27,857 nt of DNA from an uncultured Alphaproteobacteria bacterium (GTDB lineage Bacteria > Pseudomonadota > Alphaproteobacteria > Caulobacterales > Caulobacteraceae). The DNA is taken from contig CAIZKE010000167.1 in assembly GCA_903933475.1 (NCBI GenBank), positions 1 to 27,857 of the forward strand, given 5' to 3'. Both the position numbers and the translations under genes were made by a program. Below, piece by piece: positions 6,722-15,224 of the stretch. The notes below the pieces were generated by a model. That model was not told where the DNA came from, did no database searches, and saw only the letters and a list, made by a program, of their open reading frames with translations. Position 1 is the stretch's first letter, and each line of letters opens with the position of its first letter.

Positions 6722-9700
6722 ATGATCGGAGCCCTGATCGAAGGCGCCATCAAGCGACGGAAAGTCGTCCTCGGCGTGACCCTGATCGCGACGATCTTCG
6801 GCCTGATCGCCTTCAACACCATGCCCCGTGAGGCGCAGCCCAACATCACCCTGCCCTTCGTGGCGGTGATCGTGCCCTATCCCGGCGTGAGCCCCGAGGA
6901 CGCCGAGCGTCTCCTGGTCAAGCCGCTGGAGACCAACCTCCAGTCCATCGAGGGCCTGAAGCAGATGAATGCCGTGGCCCGCCAGGGCTCAGCCTTCGTC
7001 TCCCTCGAGTTCGAACCTGACTTCGACAAGGACAAGGCGCTGCAGGACGTGCGCGCCAAGGTCGACCAAGCGGGCGGGCGGTTCCCGCCCGACGCATTGG
7101 AACCCATCATCGAGGAAGCGAACTTCAGCGACCAGCCGGTGATCGGCATAGTTCTGTCCGGCGCGGCCCCCGAACGGGAATTCGTCCGGATTTCCAACTC
7201 CCTCCGGGATCGCCTGGAAGCCCTCCCGGGCGTCCTCAAGGCAGAAACCTCCGGCGCCCGCGAGGAATTCCTCGAGGTCACCGTCGATCCGGTGCGCATG
7301 GAGGCCTACAAGGTCACCTCCGGGGAAGTGGCCCAGGTCATCGGCCGCAACAACCAGTTGGTACCGGCTGGCGACATGCTGACCGGCAAGGGCAAGTTCG
7401 CGGTCAAGGTCCCCGGGGTCATCGAAAAGCCCGAGGATATCCTCGCCCTGCCGATCAAGCGCAATGGCGACCGCCTGATCACCGTGGGCGACATCGGCGA
7501 CGTCCGCCGGACCTTCAAGGACCCTACCTTCATCGCCCGCTACAACGGCGAGCCCGCCTATTCGATCTATGTCTCCAAGCGTCCCGGCGCCAATGTGCTC
7601 GACACCGTCAAGGTCGTACGCGAGACGGTGGAGGCCGAGCGCAAGGCCTGGCCGGCGACGGTCAAGGTCGACTACACCTTCGACGAGTCCGAGTTCATCG
7701 AGCGGACCCTTCTGGTCCTCGAGGGTGGCCTTCTCTCCGCCACCCTCCTGGTCATGATCATCATCGTGGCGAGCCTGGGCGTGCGACAGGGACTCATGGT
7801 CGGCCTGGCCATCCCGGTCTGCTTCGCCCTCGGCTTCCTGATGCTCAACGCCATCAATGTGACCCTGAATCAGATGGTCATGTTCGGCCTGGTGCTCGCC
7901 GTGGGTATCCTCGTCGATGGGGGGATCGTGGTCGTCGAGTACGCAGAGCGGAAGATGGCCGAGGGCTTGAACAAGGTCGACGCCTTCAAGGCGGCCGGGA
8001 CGCGCATGTTCTGGCCGGTGCTCAACGGAACCCTGACGACCCTCTGCGCCTTTGTGCCGTTCTTCTTCTGGAACTCGATCGCCGGCAAGTTCATGAGCTA
8101 CCTGCCGCTGACCCTGGTCTTCGTGCTGGGCGCCTCCATCTTCATCGCTCTGATCTTCACCCCCGCCCTGGGCTCGATCTTCGCCAAGGAGCGCAAGGCC
8201 GGCGCCGAGGAACTGGCCGACCTGGAGAAGGCCGAACGGGGCGATCCTACCCAGATGTCAGGCTTCATGGGCCGGTACGCCCGGACTCTGGACTTCCTGT
8301 CCCACCACCCCTTCCGGGTCCTGGCCACGACCTTCCTTGTGGTGATCTTGGTCTGCGTCTGGTTCAAGGAGACGGACCATCGGGTCGAGTTCTTCCTCGA
8401 CGAGGATCCGGAGAGCGTGCAGGTCTATGTGAAAGCGCGGGGCAACCTGAACGCGACGGCCCAGGATGCCCTGGTTCAGCAGGTCGAGGCCCGCCTTAAG
8501 GACATGAAGGGGGTGAAGGCCCTCTTCGTGCGCACCGGCACCGGCGGCGGCGGCTTCGGCGGTCGATTCGGAGCCCCGAATGACACCATCGGGACCCTGG
8601 AGGTGGAGTTTGTAAAGTACGAGGACCGGGTTCGCCTGGGCCTGAAGGGTCCGGAGCTTGCCGCAGAGGTTGAGCGCCGCATCGCTAATGTCCCCGGCAT
8701 TGAGACCGAGGTGAGGGCGCCCGAGCAGGGTCCGCCTACCGGAAAGTCCGTCCAGGTCGAGATGAGGAGCAACAATCCGGAAGCGCTGGATGCGGCCGCG
8801 AACCTGGTCAAGGCCAAGCTCGCGACCGACCGGGAGATCATCGATATCGAGGACAACCGGACGTCGCCGGGCATTGAGTGGAACCTGGATGTCGACCGCG
8901 AGGCCGCGGGTCGCTATGGCGTTGACGTCCTTACGGTTGGCCAGGCCATCCAGTACACCACGACCGGTGTGCTGGTGGGCCGCTTCCGGCCCAATGATGC
9001 CGAGGACGAACTGGACATCCGGGTGCGCTTCACGCCGGAAGGCCGCAACCTCGACGCCCTGGACTCGCTCAAGATCGGCACACCGTTCGGGCCGGTGCCG
9101 GCGAGCTATTTCGTCAAGCGCCAGCCGGCCCAGCAGGTCACCCAGATCCAGCGGCGCGACGGGCAAAGGCTGGTAATCGTCCAGGCCAACGTGCCCAAGG
9201 GCGTCGCCTCCAACCAGAAGATCACCGAACTCCGGCCCTGGCTGGAGAAGGCTCCGATCGATTCGTCAGTGAAGTGGAAGTTCACCGGAGCCGACGAGGA
9301 AGGCCGCGCCGCGGTTCTCTTCTTCGTCACCGCGATCTTTGCAGCCCTGTTCATGATGATGATCATCCTGCTCTGGCAGTTCAACAGCTTCTGGGGCGTG
9401 GCTGTGACCTTGTTCGCCGTGCTGTTATCCACCGTCGGTGTGCTGTTGGGCGTGTTGGTAAACTTCGCCAACACCTTCAACTACATATCCGTGATCATGC
9501 TGGGAACGGGCGTGGTCGCCCTGGCCGGCGTGGTGGTGGGCCACAACATCGTGCTGGTGGATTGCTTCTACCAACTGAAGCGCTCGGGCTACAACGCCCA
9601 CGAAGCGGCTGTCCGGGCCGCCGCCCAGCGCTTCCGCCCGGTCATGCTGACGACCCTGGTGACCGTGGTCGGCCTGCTTCCGCTGATGTTCCAGCTGCAT

Positions 9701-9982
9701 CCGAACTTCCGCAATCTGGTCCTTGAGTACCGGGCGCCCGGATCGGGGCAGTGGGTCCAACTGTCGGCCGCAGTGGTGTGGGGCCTGTCCTTCGCAACCC
9801 TGCTGACCCTGGTGGTCACCCCGGTCATGCTGGCCATGCCGATGGTCCTCTCCGCTCGGTTCGGAACCGTGTTTAACGCCATCCGCCAGCGGGTGGGGAT
9901 GAAGTCCCGCCAGCGTACCTACCAGGGGGGTCGCATGCCCCAGGGCGGGCCCGAAGCCCCCTCGCCTTCGCCTGCGGAATAG
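6722..9982 (+). CDS. RND efflux transporter permease subunit
   Basis: This is a 1086-residue inner-membrane RND pump driven by proton flow, with the usual 12 membrane segments and two large periplasmic loops. A strong Shine-Dalgarno, AAGGAGGAG (6707-6715), decides the ATG at 6722. The membrane segment 4 motif reads LVDGGIVVVEYAERKM, with D399 followed by G400 where AcrB has D407-D408. Segment 10 reads VVGHNIVLVD, with H941 at the place of AcrB K940. Related alphaproteobacterial pumps often show VDGA and an Asn in these places, so this is a divergent subfamily and not damage to the gene. A glycine-rich stretch (GTGGGGFGGRFG) lies near 603-614 in the second periplasmic loop. It forms an operon with the adaptor. 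The outer-membrane partner is absent here. Confidence 0.95.
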   Translation: MIGALIEGAIKRRKVVLGVTLIATIFGLIAFNTMPREAQPNITLPFVAVIVPYPGVSPEDAERLLVKPLETNLQSIEGLKQMNAVARQGSAFVSLEFEPDFDKDKALQDVRAKVDQAGGRFPPDALEPIIEEANFSDQPVIGIVLSGAAPEREFVRISNSLRDRLEALPGVLKAETSGAREEFLEVTVDPVRMEAYKVTSGEVAQVIGRNNQLVPAGDMLTGKGKFAVKVPGVIEKPEDILALPIKRNGDRLITVGDIGDVRRTFKDPTFIARYNGEPAYSIYVSKRPGANVLDTVKVVRETVEAERKAWPATVKVDYTFDESEFIERTLLVLEGGLLSATLLVMIIIVASLGVRQGLMVGLAIPVCFALGFLMLNAINVTLNQMVMFGLVLAVGILVDGGIVVVEYAERKMAEGLNKVDAFKAAGTRMFWPVLNGTLTTLCAFVPFFFWNSIAGKFMSYLPLTLVFVLGASIFIALIFTPALGSIFAKERKAGAEELADLEKAERGDPTQMSGFMGRYARTLDFLSHHPFRVLATTFLVVILVCVWFKETDHRVEFFLDEDPESVQVYVKARGNLNATAQDALVQQVEARLKDMKGVKALFVRTGTGGGGFGGRFGAPNDTIGTLEVEFVKYEDRVRLGLKGPELAAEVERRIANVPGIETEVRAPEQGPPTGKSVQVEMRSNNPEALDAAANLVKAKLATDREIIDIEDNRTSPGIEWNLDVDREAAGRYGVDVLTVGQAIQYTTTGVLVGRFRPNDAEDELDIRVRFTPEGRNLDALDSLKIGTPFGPVPASYFVKRQPAQQVTQIQRRDGQRLVIVQANVPKGVASNQKITELRPWLEKAPIDSSVKWKFTGADEEGRAAVLFFVTAIFAALFMMMIILLWQFNSFWGVAVTLFAVLLSTVGVLLGVLVNFANTFNYISVIMLGTGVVALAGVVVGHNIVLVDCFYQLKRSGYNAHEAAVRAAAQRFRPVMLTTLVTVVGLLPLMFQLHPNFRNLVLEYRAPGSGQWVQLSAAVVWGLSFATLLTLVVTPVMLAMPMVLSARFGTVFNAIRQRVGMKSRQRTYQGGRMPQGGPEAPSPSPAE

Positions 9983-9991
9983 CCAGGGCCA

Positions 9992-10009
9992 GGAGGGCTT
10001 CAGCCTTCC
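9992..10009. terminator. Terminator-like hairpin between convergent RND pump and ABC exporter genes
   Basis: GGAGGGC (9992-9998), loop TTCA and GCCTTCC (10003-10009) form a 7-pair stem with one G-U pair when read on the plus strand. It lies 9 bases after the RND stop and covers the ABC gene stop codon (10000-10002). No T-tract follows. Confidence 0.4.
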
Positions 10010-11838
10010 CGGGTCTGACGGCGCCAGAGGGCGGCGTATTCGCCGCCCCGGGCCAGGAGGGCGGCGTGATCGCCGCGCTCGACGATGCGGCCCTGCCTCA
10101 GGACCAGGATCTGGTCGGCGTCCACCACGGTCGACAGCCGGTGCGCGACCACGAGGGTGGTGCGGTTGCGCCGGACGCGCCTCAGGGTTTCCTGGATTGC
10201 GGCCTCGGTGGGACCATCCAGAGCCGACGTCGCCTCGTCGAGGATCAGGAGCCGGGGATCCGCCAGAAGCGCCCGGGCTATGCCCACCCTTTGGCGTTCT
10301 CCCCCCGAAAGCTTCAAGCCCCGCTCGCCGACCCGGACCGAGAGGCCCCCCGGCGTCGCCTGGATAAAGGCGGCAAGTTCCGCAGCCTCAGCGGCGGCCT
10401 GGATCTCCGCCTCCGTCGCGCCAGGCCGGGCGAAGGCGATGTTGGCGCCCAGGGTGTCGTTGAACAGGGCGACATCCTGTGGAACCAGGGCCACGGCGCG
10501 CCGCAGATCCGTGCGGGCAAGATCCCTGAGGTCAATGCCATCGAGGGTCACGCTGCCGGACCCCGGATCGACGAGGCGCAGGGCCAGCCGGACGACGGTG
10601 GTCTTGCCGGCGCCTGAGGGCCCGACGATGGCGGTAGTGGTTCCAGGTGCCGCCTCGAAGGTGATGTCCTCGAGCCCTGTCGCGCGCGATCCATGCCGGA
10701 AGCCCACCGCCTCGAAGGCCACACGGGCCCCCGATCCCGACGCTGGTGGAAGGGGACGGGCGGGAACAGGGTCTGCGATATCGGGAACAATCCGGCCGAT
10801 CTCGACCATCTGCTCCATGTCGATGAAGGCCTGGCGGATCTCGCGGTAGTTGAAGCCCAGCATATTGAGCGGCTGGTAGAGGCCGATGACCAGAAGGACG
10901 GCGGTCGTCACGTCACCGACCCGCATCCGGCCTTGCAGCACCTCGAGGCCCGCCACCAGGACCATGGCGGCGAGGCCGACATTCAGGATCAGGGCCTGGA
11001 GAGCGTTGAGCAGGGACAGGGAGGTGTTGGCCCGGACGGCGGCCCGCACATAGTCCGCCAGGGCCGAGGCGTAGCCGGCCACCGTCCCCTGCTCCCGCCC
11101 GAAGGCCTTGACCGTCTCGAAGTTCATCAGGGCATCGACGGACAGGCCGGCGGCCTTTCCATCGGCGAGGATCAGTTCGCGTCGGTGGGACAGTCGCCAG
11201 TCGGTGATCCGGAAGGTCAGGCCGGCGTAGATGACGATGGTGACGAAGGTCGCCGCGGCGAACCGCCAGTCCAGCCGCACCGCCATGACCCCCATGGCCA
11301 TCAGCAGCTCAAGGGCAGTCGGGCCGAGATTGAAGACCACGCTCCGGATCAGGAAGTCGGTTGAGCGCGAGCCCCTGTCTATGACCCGCGCCAAGGTTCC
11401 GGTCTGCTTGCCCTGGTGGTAGTCGAGCGAGAGGGTCAGGACATGAGCGAAGCTTTCCTCGGCTGCCCGGGCAATGGTCGCCTGGGAGACCGGCGTGAAA
11501 ATGGCTTCCCGGGCGTTGGGCGCCACGGCGGCGACCATCCGCAGGCCGGCGAACCCGAGGGCGAGGAGGATGAAGGCCCCGCCCAGCGCTGTCGCCCCAT
11601 GACCCAGCCCGGGCACCGCCAGTCGGTTGATCGCGTCGCCCAGAAGGACTGGGGCGGCGACGCCAGCGGCCTTACCCACGAAGATCAGGACCAGGGCGAG
11701 CCCGATCCGCCAACCCAGGCCAGGGGCGCCGCAGCGGAGCACCAGTCGCCAAAGGTTGGCTATCGAGGACCAGAAGTCAAAACGGACGCCCGCCGGCGCA
11801 GTCTCGCCCCCCATTCTGCCGCCATGTTGAAACGCCAC
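10000..11838 (-). CDS. Atm1-type ABC exporter (fused permease and ATPase)
   Basis: This is a half-transporter of about 612 residues, expected to work as a homodimer in the inner membrane. The N-terminal six-helix exporter domain is followed by an ATPase domain with Walker A GPSGAGKTT, Q-loop region VPQDVALF, signature LSGGERQR, Walker B LLILDEATSALD and switch AHRLST. The segment YQPLNMLGFNYREIRQAFIDMEQM-type helix (16 residues from LGFNYREIRQAFIDME) is characteristic of the Atm1/HMT1 branch. Members of that branch export glutathione conjugates or glutathione-bound metals and sulfur species. The frame begins with GTG at 11838 (GAGG about 8-9 bases upstream); ATG at 11814 is an alternative with a poorer ribosome site. 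The gene starts 11 bases after the lipoprotein stop on the same strand. Confidence 0.9.
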   Translation of the reverse strand: MAFQHGGRMGGETAPAGVRFDFWSSIANLWRLVLRCGAPGLGWRIGLALVLIFVGKAAGVAAPVLLGDAINRLAVPGLGHGATALGGAFILLALGFAGLRMVAAVAPNAREAIFTPVSQATIARAAEESFAHVLTLSLDYHQGKQTGTLARVIDRGSRSTDFLIRSVVFNLGPTALELLMAMGVMAVRLDWRFAAATFVTIVIYAGLTFRITDWRLSHRRELILADGKAAGLSVDALMNFETVKAFGREQGTVAGYASALADYVRAAVRANTSLSLLNALQALILNVGLAAMVLVAGLEVLQGRMRVGDVTTAVLLVIGLYQPLNMLGFNYREIRQAFIDMEQMVEIGRIVPDIADPVPARPLPPASGSGARVAFEAVGFRHGSRATGLEDITFEAAPGTTTAIVGPSGAGKTTVVRLALRLVDPGSGSVTLDGIDLRDLARTDLRRAVALVPQDVALFNDTLGANIAFARPGATEAEIQAAAEAAELAAFIQATPGGLSVRVGERGLKLSGGERQRVGIARALLADPRLLILDEATSALDGPTEAAIQETLRRVRRNRTTLVVAHRLSTVVDADQILVLRQGRIVERGDHAALLARGGEYAALWRRQTREG

Positions 11839-11849
11839 TGCGGCTGACC

Positions 11850-12623
11850 TCAGGGAAGGATCTGGGTGGACTGGACCCCGCCGCCCGGGGTCAGCCAGTC
11901 GATACGCAGGCCTGTGCCCTGGGGCGTCACGCGAAGGGGACCCCCGACCGGCGGGACGGTCGGCGAGAGGTTCAGGGTCCGCTCTGCGCTGATCCCGTCG
12001 CCAAAGATCCGCAGTCGGTTTGCGCCTGGCGGTGCCGGACCTTTCAGGCGGATCTCAAAGACCCCGGCATCATCGGCCCGGCCTTCGCCCATGCGGCTGC
12101 CGTTGAGCTGGACTCCGACCAGCCCCCGCTGCGCCGCCCGCCCCGAGACCACGGTGCCGCCGGCGCGGTCGGTATCCAGGACGATCGGCGCAGCCGCGCC
12201 CGGCGACACGGCTCGGGCACCCGCGCCCGCCCGAAGCAGCCAGGCGCCGTGCTGGGGCGAGAGGAAGAGGTAGCCTTCGGCCTGGACCGTGCGCCCGGCG
12301 AAGGTCTCGGACAGCCCAAAGATCGCACCGTCGCCAGCGACAGGCACCGTCAGCCGCCAGCGGCCCTCTGCATCAGGACGGACGGTAACCCCGCCCCCCC
12401 CAGGGCTGGCCAGGCGCACCTCAGCGCCCCTGGCTGCTCGCCCCTCGAGGGAATAACCCCCAGCCCCAAAGTCGGCGCGATCGACCCGGGGCGCCGCAAG
12501 ATAGGCCGCCTCTTCCTGGAGCCTCGCCGTCTCATCCGGGGAACGGGTGCCGCCGGGGCTGCAGGCCGCCAGGGCCAGCAGGCCCGCAAACGGCACTAAA
12601 CCGCCGAGGCGCCTGCGACTCAT
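11850..12623 (-). CDS. Predicted lipoprotein with Ig-like/beta-sandwich repeats, function unknown
   Basis: This is a 257-residue protein with a lipoprotein signal: Arg-rich start, hydrophobic stretch, and lipobox L18-A19-A20-C21. The residue after C21 is Ser, so outer-membrane sorting is plausible. The mature part contains what look like two or three short beta-sandwich modules, with the repeated pattern G-x-V/L-x-G-R-A, then V-x-L, then D-x-x-G-x-W/F-x-I/L (YSLEGRAARGAEVRL...EGRWRLTV and TVVSGRAAQRGLVGVQL...AGVFEIRL). These resemble bacterial Ig-like or carboxypeptidase-regulatory-type folds. The ATG overlaps the nadE stop by four bases, and the ABC exporter follows 11 bases later. I do not recognise a specific function; a periplasmic structural or adhesion-type role is only a guess. 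Confidence 0.75.
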   Translation of the reverse strand: MSRRRLGGLVPFAGLLALAACSPGGTRSPDETARLQEEAAYLAAPRVDRADFGAGGYSLEGRAARGAEVRLASPGGGGVTVRPDAEGRWRLTVPVAGDGAIFGLSETFAGRTVQAEGYLFLSPQHGAWLLRAGAGARAVSPGAAAPIVLDTDRAGGTVVSGRAAQRGLVGVQLNGSRMGEGRADDAGVFEIRLKGPAPPGANRLRIFGDGISAERTLNLSPTVPPVGGPLRVTPQGTGLRIDWLTPGGGVQSTQILP

Positions 12624-14287
12624 TCGCCGTAGACCTGGTCGCGGAAGCCGTTGACGATGGGGTAGCGTCGGTCCCGCCCGAAGGCCTTCAGGCCGATCTT
12701 GACCCCGGGAGCGGCCTGTCGCCGCTTGTACTCAGAGTTGTACAGCAGGCGCTGCACGCGCTCGACCGTTTCGCGCGGGAACCCCCGGGCGACGATCTCG
12801 TCGAGCGAGGCCTCTTCCTCCACCAGTCCATGCAGGATGGCATCGAGATCTGCATACTCGGGCAGGCTGTCCTGGTCCTTCTGGTCAGGGCGCAGTTCGG
12901 CCGAAGGTGGCTTGGTCAGGATGCGGTCCGGAATGGGGTCCGAGGCAACGCCGAAGGGATCGTGGGCGTTCCGCCACCGGCACACCGCGTAGACCTCGGT
13001 CTTGTAGAGGTCCTTGAGCACATTGAAGCCGCCACACATGTCGCCGTAGAGGGTGGCATACCCGACCGCCATCTCGCTCTTGTTTCCGGTCGTCAGGAGC
13101 ATGGACCCCAGCTTGTTGGAAAGGGCCATGAGGGACAGCCCCCGGATGCGCGCCTGGATGTTCTCCTCGGTGAGGTCAGGTGGCCGGTTCTCGAACAGGG
13201 GGGTGAGCATTGCGGCGAAGGCGTCAATGGCCGGTGCGATGGGCACCTCGTCGAGACGGACGCCAAGCCGTCGGGCGCAGTCCTCGGCGTCCTCCAGGCT
13301 CTCGCGGCTGGTGTAGCGGGAGGGGAGCATGAAGCACCGGACCCGGTCGGGCCCGAGGGCGTCGGCGGCCACCACCGCCGTGATCGCCGAGTCCACCCCC
13401 CCGGACAGGCCGAGCAGGACGCCGGGAAAGCCGGACTTGTTCACGTAATCCCGAAGCCCCAGCACCATGGCATGGTAGATTTCGCCCGGCCCCTCCATCC
13501 ACCCGGCGACGGGGGCGTCGGAGGCGGTCCAGCCTTCGGGTCCCTCGGTCCAGCGCATGACGCCGATCGCTTCCTCGAACATGGGCAGTCGCATGACTTC
13601 CCGCCCGAGTCCGTCGAGGGCGAAGGATGCCCCGTCGAAGACCAGTTCATCCTGACCGCCCACCTCGTTCAGGTAGATCATTGGAAGGCCGGTCTCAGCC
13701 ACGCGGGCCCGGACGATCCCGGTACGCTCCTGGTCCGCGGTCCGGCGATAGGGCGAGCCGTTCGGTACGACGAGGATCTCGGCGCCGTCCGCCGCAAGGT
13801 CAGCGCAGACACCGGAGGTCCAGATGTCCTCGCAGATCGGAACGCCAAGGCGCACACCCTTCCAGGTGAAGACCCTAGGACCCTCCCCCGGCTCGAAGAC
13901 GCGTTTCTCGTCGAACACGCCGTAGTTGGGCAGGTCGCACTTGAAGGCTACATCCTGGACCTTGCCGCCTGCCAGGAAGGCGAGACCGTTCCGGGGACGA
14001 CGGCCGGGTGCCTCCGCAGGCCAGATCACGCCCACGAGGGCGGCAAAGTCTTCATCGGTCTCGAGGGCCAGGCGCTCGACGGCCTCCCGGCCTGCACGCC
14101 AGAAGGCTGGCTTGAGGGCGAGGTCCTCGGGAGGATACCCGTTGATGAAGAGTTCGGGAAAGACGGCGAGGTCGGCCCCGGCCGCACGGGCCTCTGAGAA
14201 CCTGCGACGCGCGAGGGCTTCGTTGGCGGCAATGGCGCCGACAGTGGGATTGGCCTGGACGGCGGCAATGACAATGGACCGGGTCAT
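12620..14287 (-). CDS. nadE: Glutamine-dependent NAD(+) synthetase
   Basis: NadE amidates nicotinic acid adenine dinucleotide to NAD+, the last step of NAD synthesis. The 555-residue protein is the two-domain, glutamine-using form. The N-terminal nitrilase domain supplies ammonia through the triad E45 (FPELFINGY), K116 (KCDLPNYGVFDE) and C152 (VPICEDIW). The C-terminal synthetase domain has the ATP pyrophosphatase P-loop LGLSGGVDSAI (from about residue 292), and TTGNKSEMAVGYATLYGD downstream. ATG at 14287 has AAAGG/AGG just upstream. It overlaps the following lipoprotein gene by four bases and starts about 54 bases after the DUF4239 gene on the same strand. All key residues are present. Confidence 0.97.
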   Translation of the reverse strand: MTRSIVIAAVQANPTVGAIAANEALARRRFSEARAAGADLAVFPELFINGYPPEDLALKPAFWRAGREAVERLALETDEDFAALVGVIWPAEAPGRRPRNGLAFLAGGKVQDVAFKCDLPNYGVFDEKRVFEPGEGPRVFTWKGVRLGVPICEDIWTSGVCADLAADGAEILVVPNGSPYRRTADQERTGIVRARVAETGLPMIYLNEVGGQDELVFDGASFALDGLGREVMRLPMFEEAIGVMRWTEGPEGWTASDAPVAGWMEGPGEIYHAMVLGLRDYVNKSGFPGVLLGLSGGVDSAITAVVAADALGPDRVRCFMLPSRYTSRESLEDAEDCARRLGVRLDEVPIAPAIDAFAAMLTPLFENRPPDLTEENIQARIRGLSLMALSNKLGSMLLTTGNKSEMAVGYATLYGDMCGGFNVLKDLYKTEVYAVCRWRNAHDPFGVASDPIPDRILTKPPSAELRPDQKDQDSLPEYADLDAILHGLVEEEASLDEIVARGFPRETVERVQRLLYNSEYKRRQAAPGVKIGLKAFGRDRRYPIVNGFRDQVYGE

Positions 14288-14341
14288 GACCTGACCTTTA
14301 GCCCCGACCGCTCCGCGCCGCCAGTCGCCGGGTCAGCAGAT

Positions 14342-15154
14342 TCAGCGCTTCGGCTCCGGCAGAGTGTAGGTTGGCAGGGCGCGGATCATGTCATTCATGT
14401 TCGCTTCCGAGACGACGATAAGTCCGTCGCCGGGCCGGTCCAGATCGAGGATGATGCTGAAGGCCAGGGCGATCAGCATGAACATCACCCACGAGATATG
14501 ACTTCGGTGGCCGTGGGCCCCTGCGGCGACATAGCCGAGTATCCCGGCGACGCACACGGCATAGGCCATGAGGGCAAAGAGGACGGCGGGCGGAATCCGG
14601 GCGTCCAGGGCGGCCTTCCTCTGTGCCTGCACCTCAATCATCCGGGTGATGCTCTGGACCAAAGCATTGGCGAGGGCGGGGGTCTGAGACGCCCGCGCCG
14701 CTGCAGCCGTGCGTTGCCAGAGGGGACCCTGCAGGGCCTCGGAATGTTTCTGGGCGGCCATCTGGGCGGGTCCCCAGAGCTCCCCGCTGACGCGACGCAC
14801 CTGAGCGTAGGAGACGATGATGTTGCTGAGGTCGCTACGGTAGGGTGCGTCGAGCATCTGCGCGCGCATGTAGGCCACGGCGATCGCATTCGCCTCCTCA
14901 ACGACCAGGGTCCGCCTGAGTTCATGACGTGACAGGGCCAGGGAGAAGGTGAAGGCGACCAGGAGGGAGAGGAGGCCGACGACGGCGGTGGCGATCAGCC
15001 CTTCCCCAGCCTGGGAAACCCCCTCCCCGACCGCACTTGACCGGCGCCGCCGGATCCTCTCGGCCAGGGACCGGACCGTCACCATCAGGATGAATACAGT
15101 CAGGCCGACGATCCAGAGATACTCATCCGTCAGGAACCGGGACAGCACTTGCAT
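14342..15154 (-). CDS. DUF4239 (bestrophin-like domain) membrane protein
   Basis: This 270-residue membrane protein has two N-terminal hydrophobic segments (YLWIVGLTVFILMVTV and GLIATAVVGLLSLLVAFTFSLAL). A cytoplasmic-looking helical region contains ELRRTLVVEEANAIAVAYMR, and two C-terminal segments follow (VLFALMAYAVCVAGILGYV and ISWVMFMLIALAFSIILDLDRPGDG). The EEANAI and ILDLDRP elements are typical of DUF4239, a family related at low level to bestrophin anion channels. No function is established. The open frame continues up to 15262 inside the aminotransferase gene. I choose ATG at 15154 because it follows a GGAGGGAGG tract and gives the normal DUF4239 N-terminus. The same-strand order is aminotransferase, DUF4239, nadE. 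Confidence 0.82.
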   Translation of the reverse strand: MQVLSRFLTDEYLWIVGLTVFILMVTVRSLAERIRRRRSSAVGEGVSQAGEGLIATAVVGLLSLLVAFTFSLALSRHELRRTLVVEEANAIAVAYMRAQMLDAPYRSDLSNIIVSYAQVRRVSGELWGPAQMAAQKHSEALQGPLWQRTAAAARASQTPALANALVQSITRMIEVQAQRKAALDARIPPAVLFALMAYAVCVAGILGYVAAGAHGHRSHISWVMFMLIALAFSIILDLDRPGDGLIVVSEANMNDMIRALPTYTLPEPKR

Positions 15155-15224
15155 GGCGTTCTGGGCCTCCCTCCGCCGGTCACCGGCGATGTCGTCGAAG
15201 GTTTCTGCGCGGGAGGGGGTCGGG

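Noticed and set aside
5683..6849. Minus-strand open frame (388 codons) opposite the RND adaptor
   Set aside because: It is a shadow of a recognisable adaptor gene, with no motif of its own.
12830..14197. Long plus-strand open frame (455 codons) opposite nadE
   Set aside because: nadE on the other strand is full length with all catalytic residues. At this GC content antisense frames stay open by chance, and this one has no motif.
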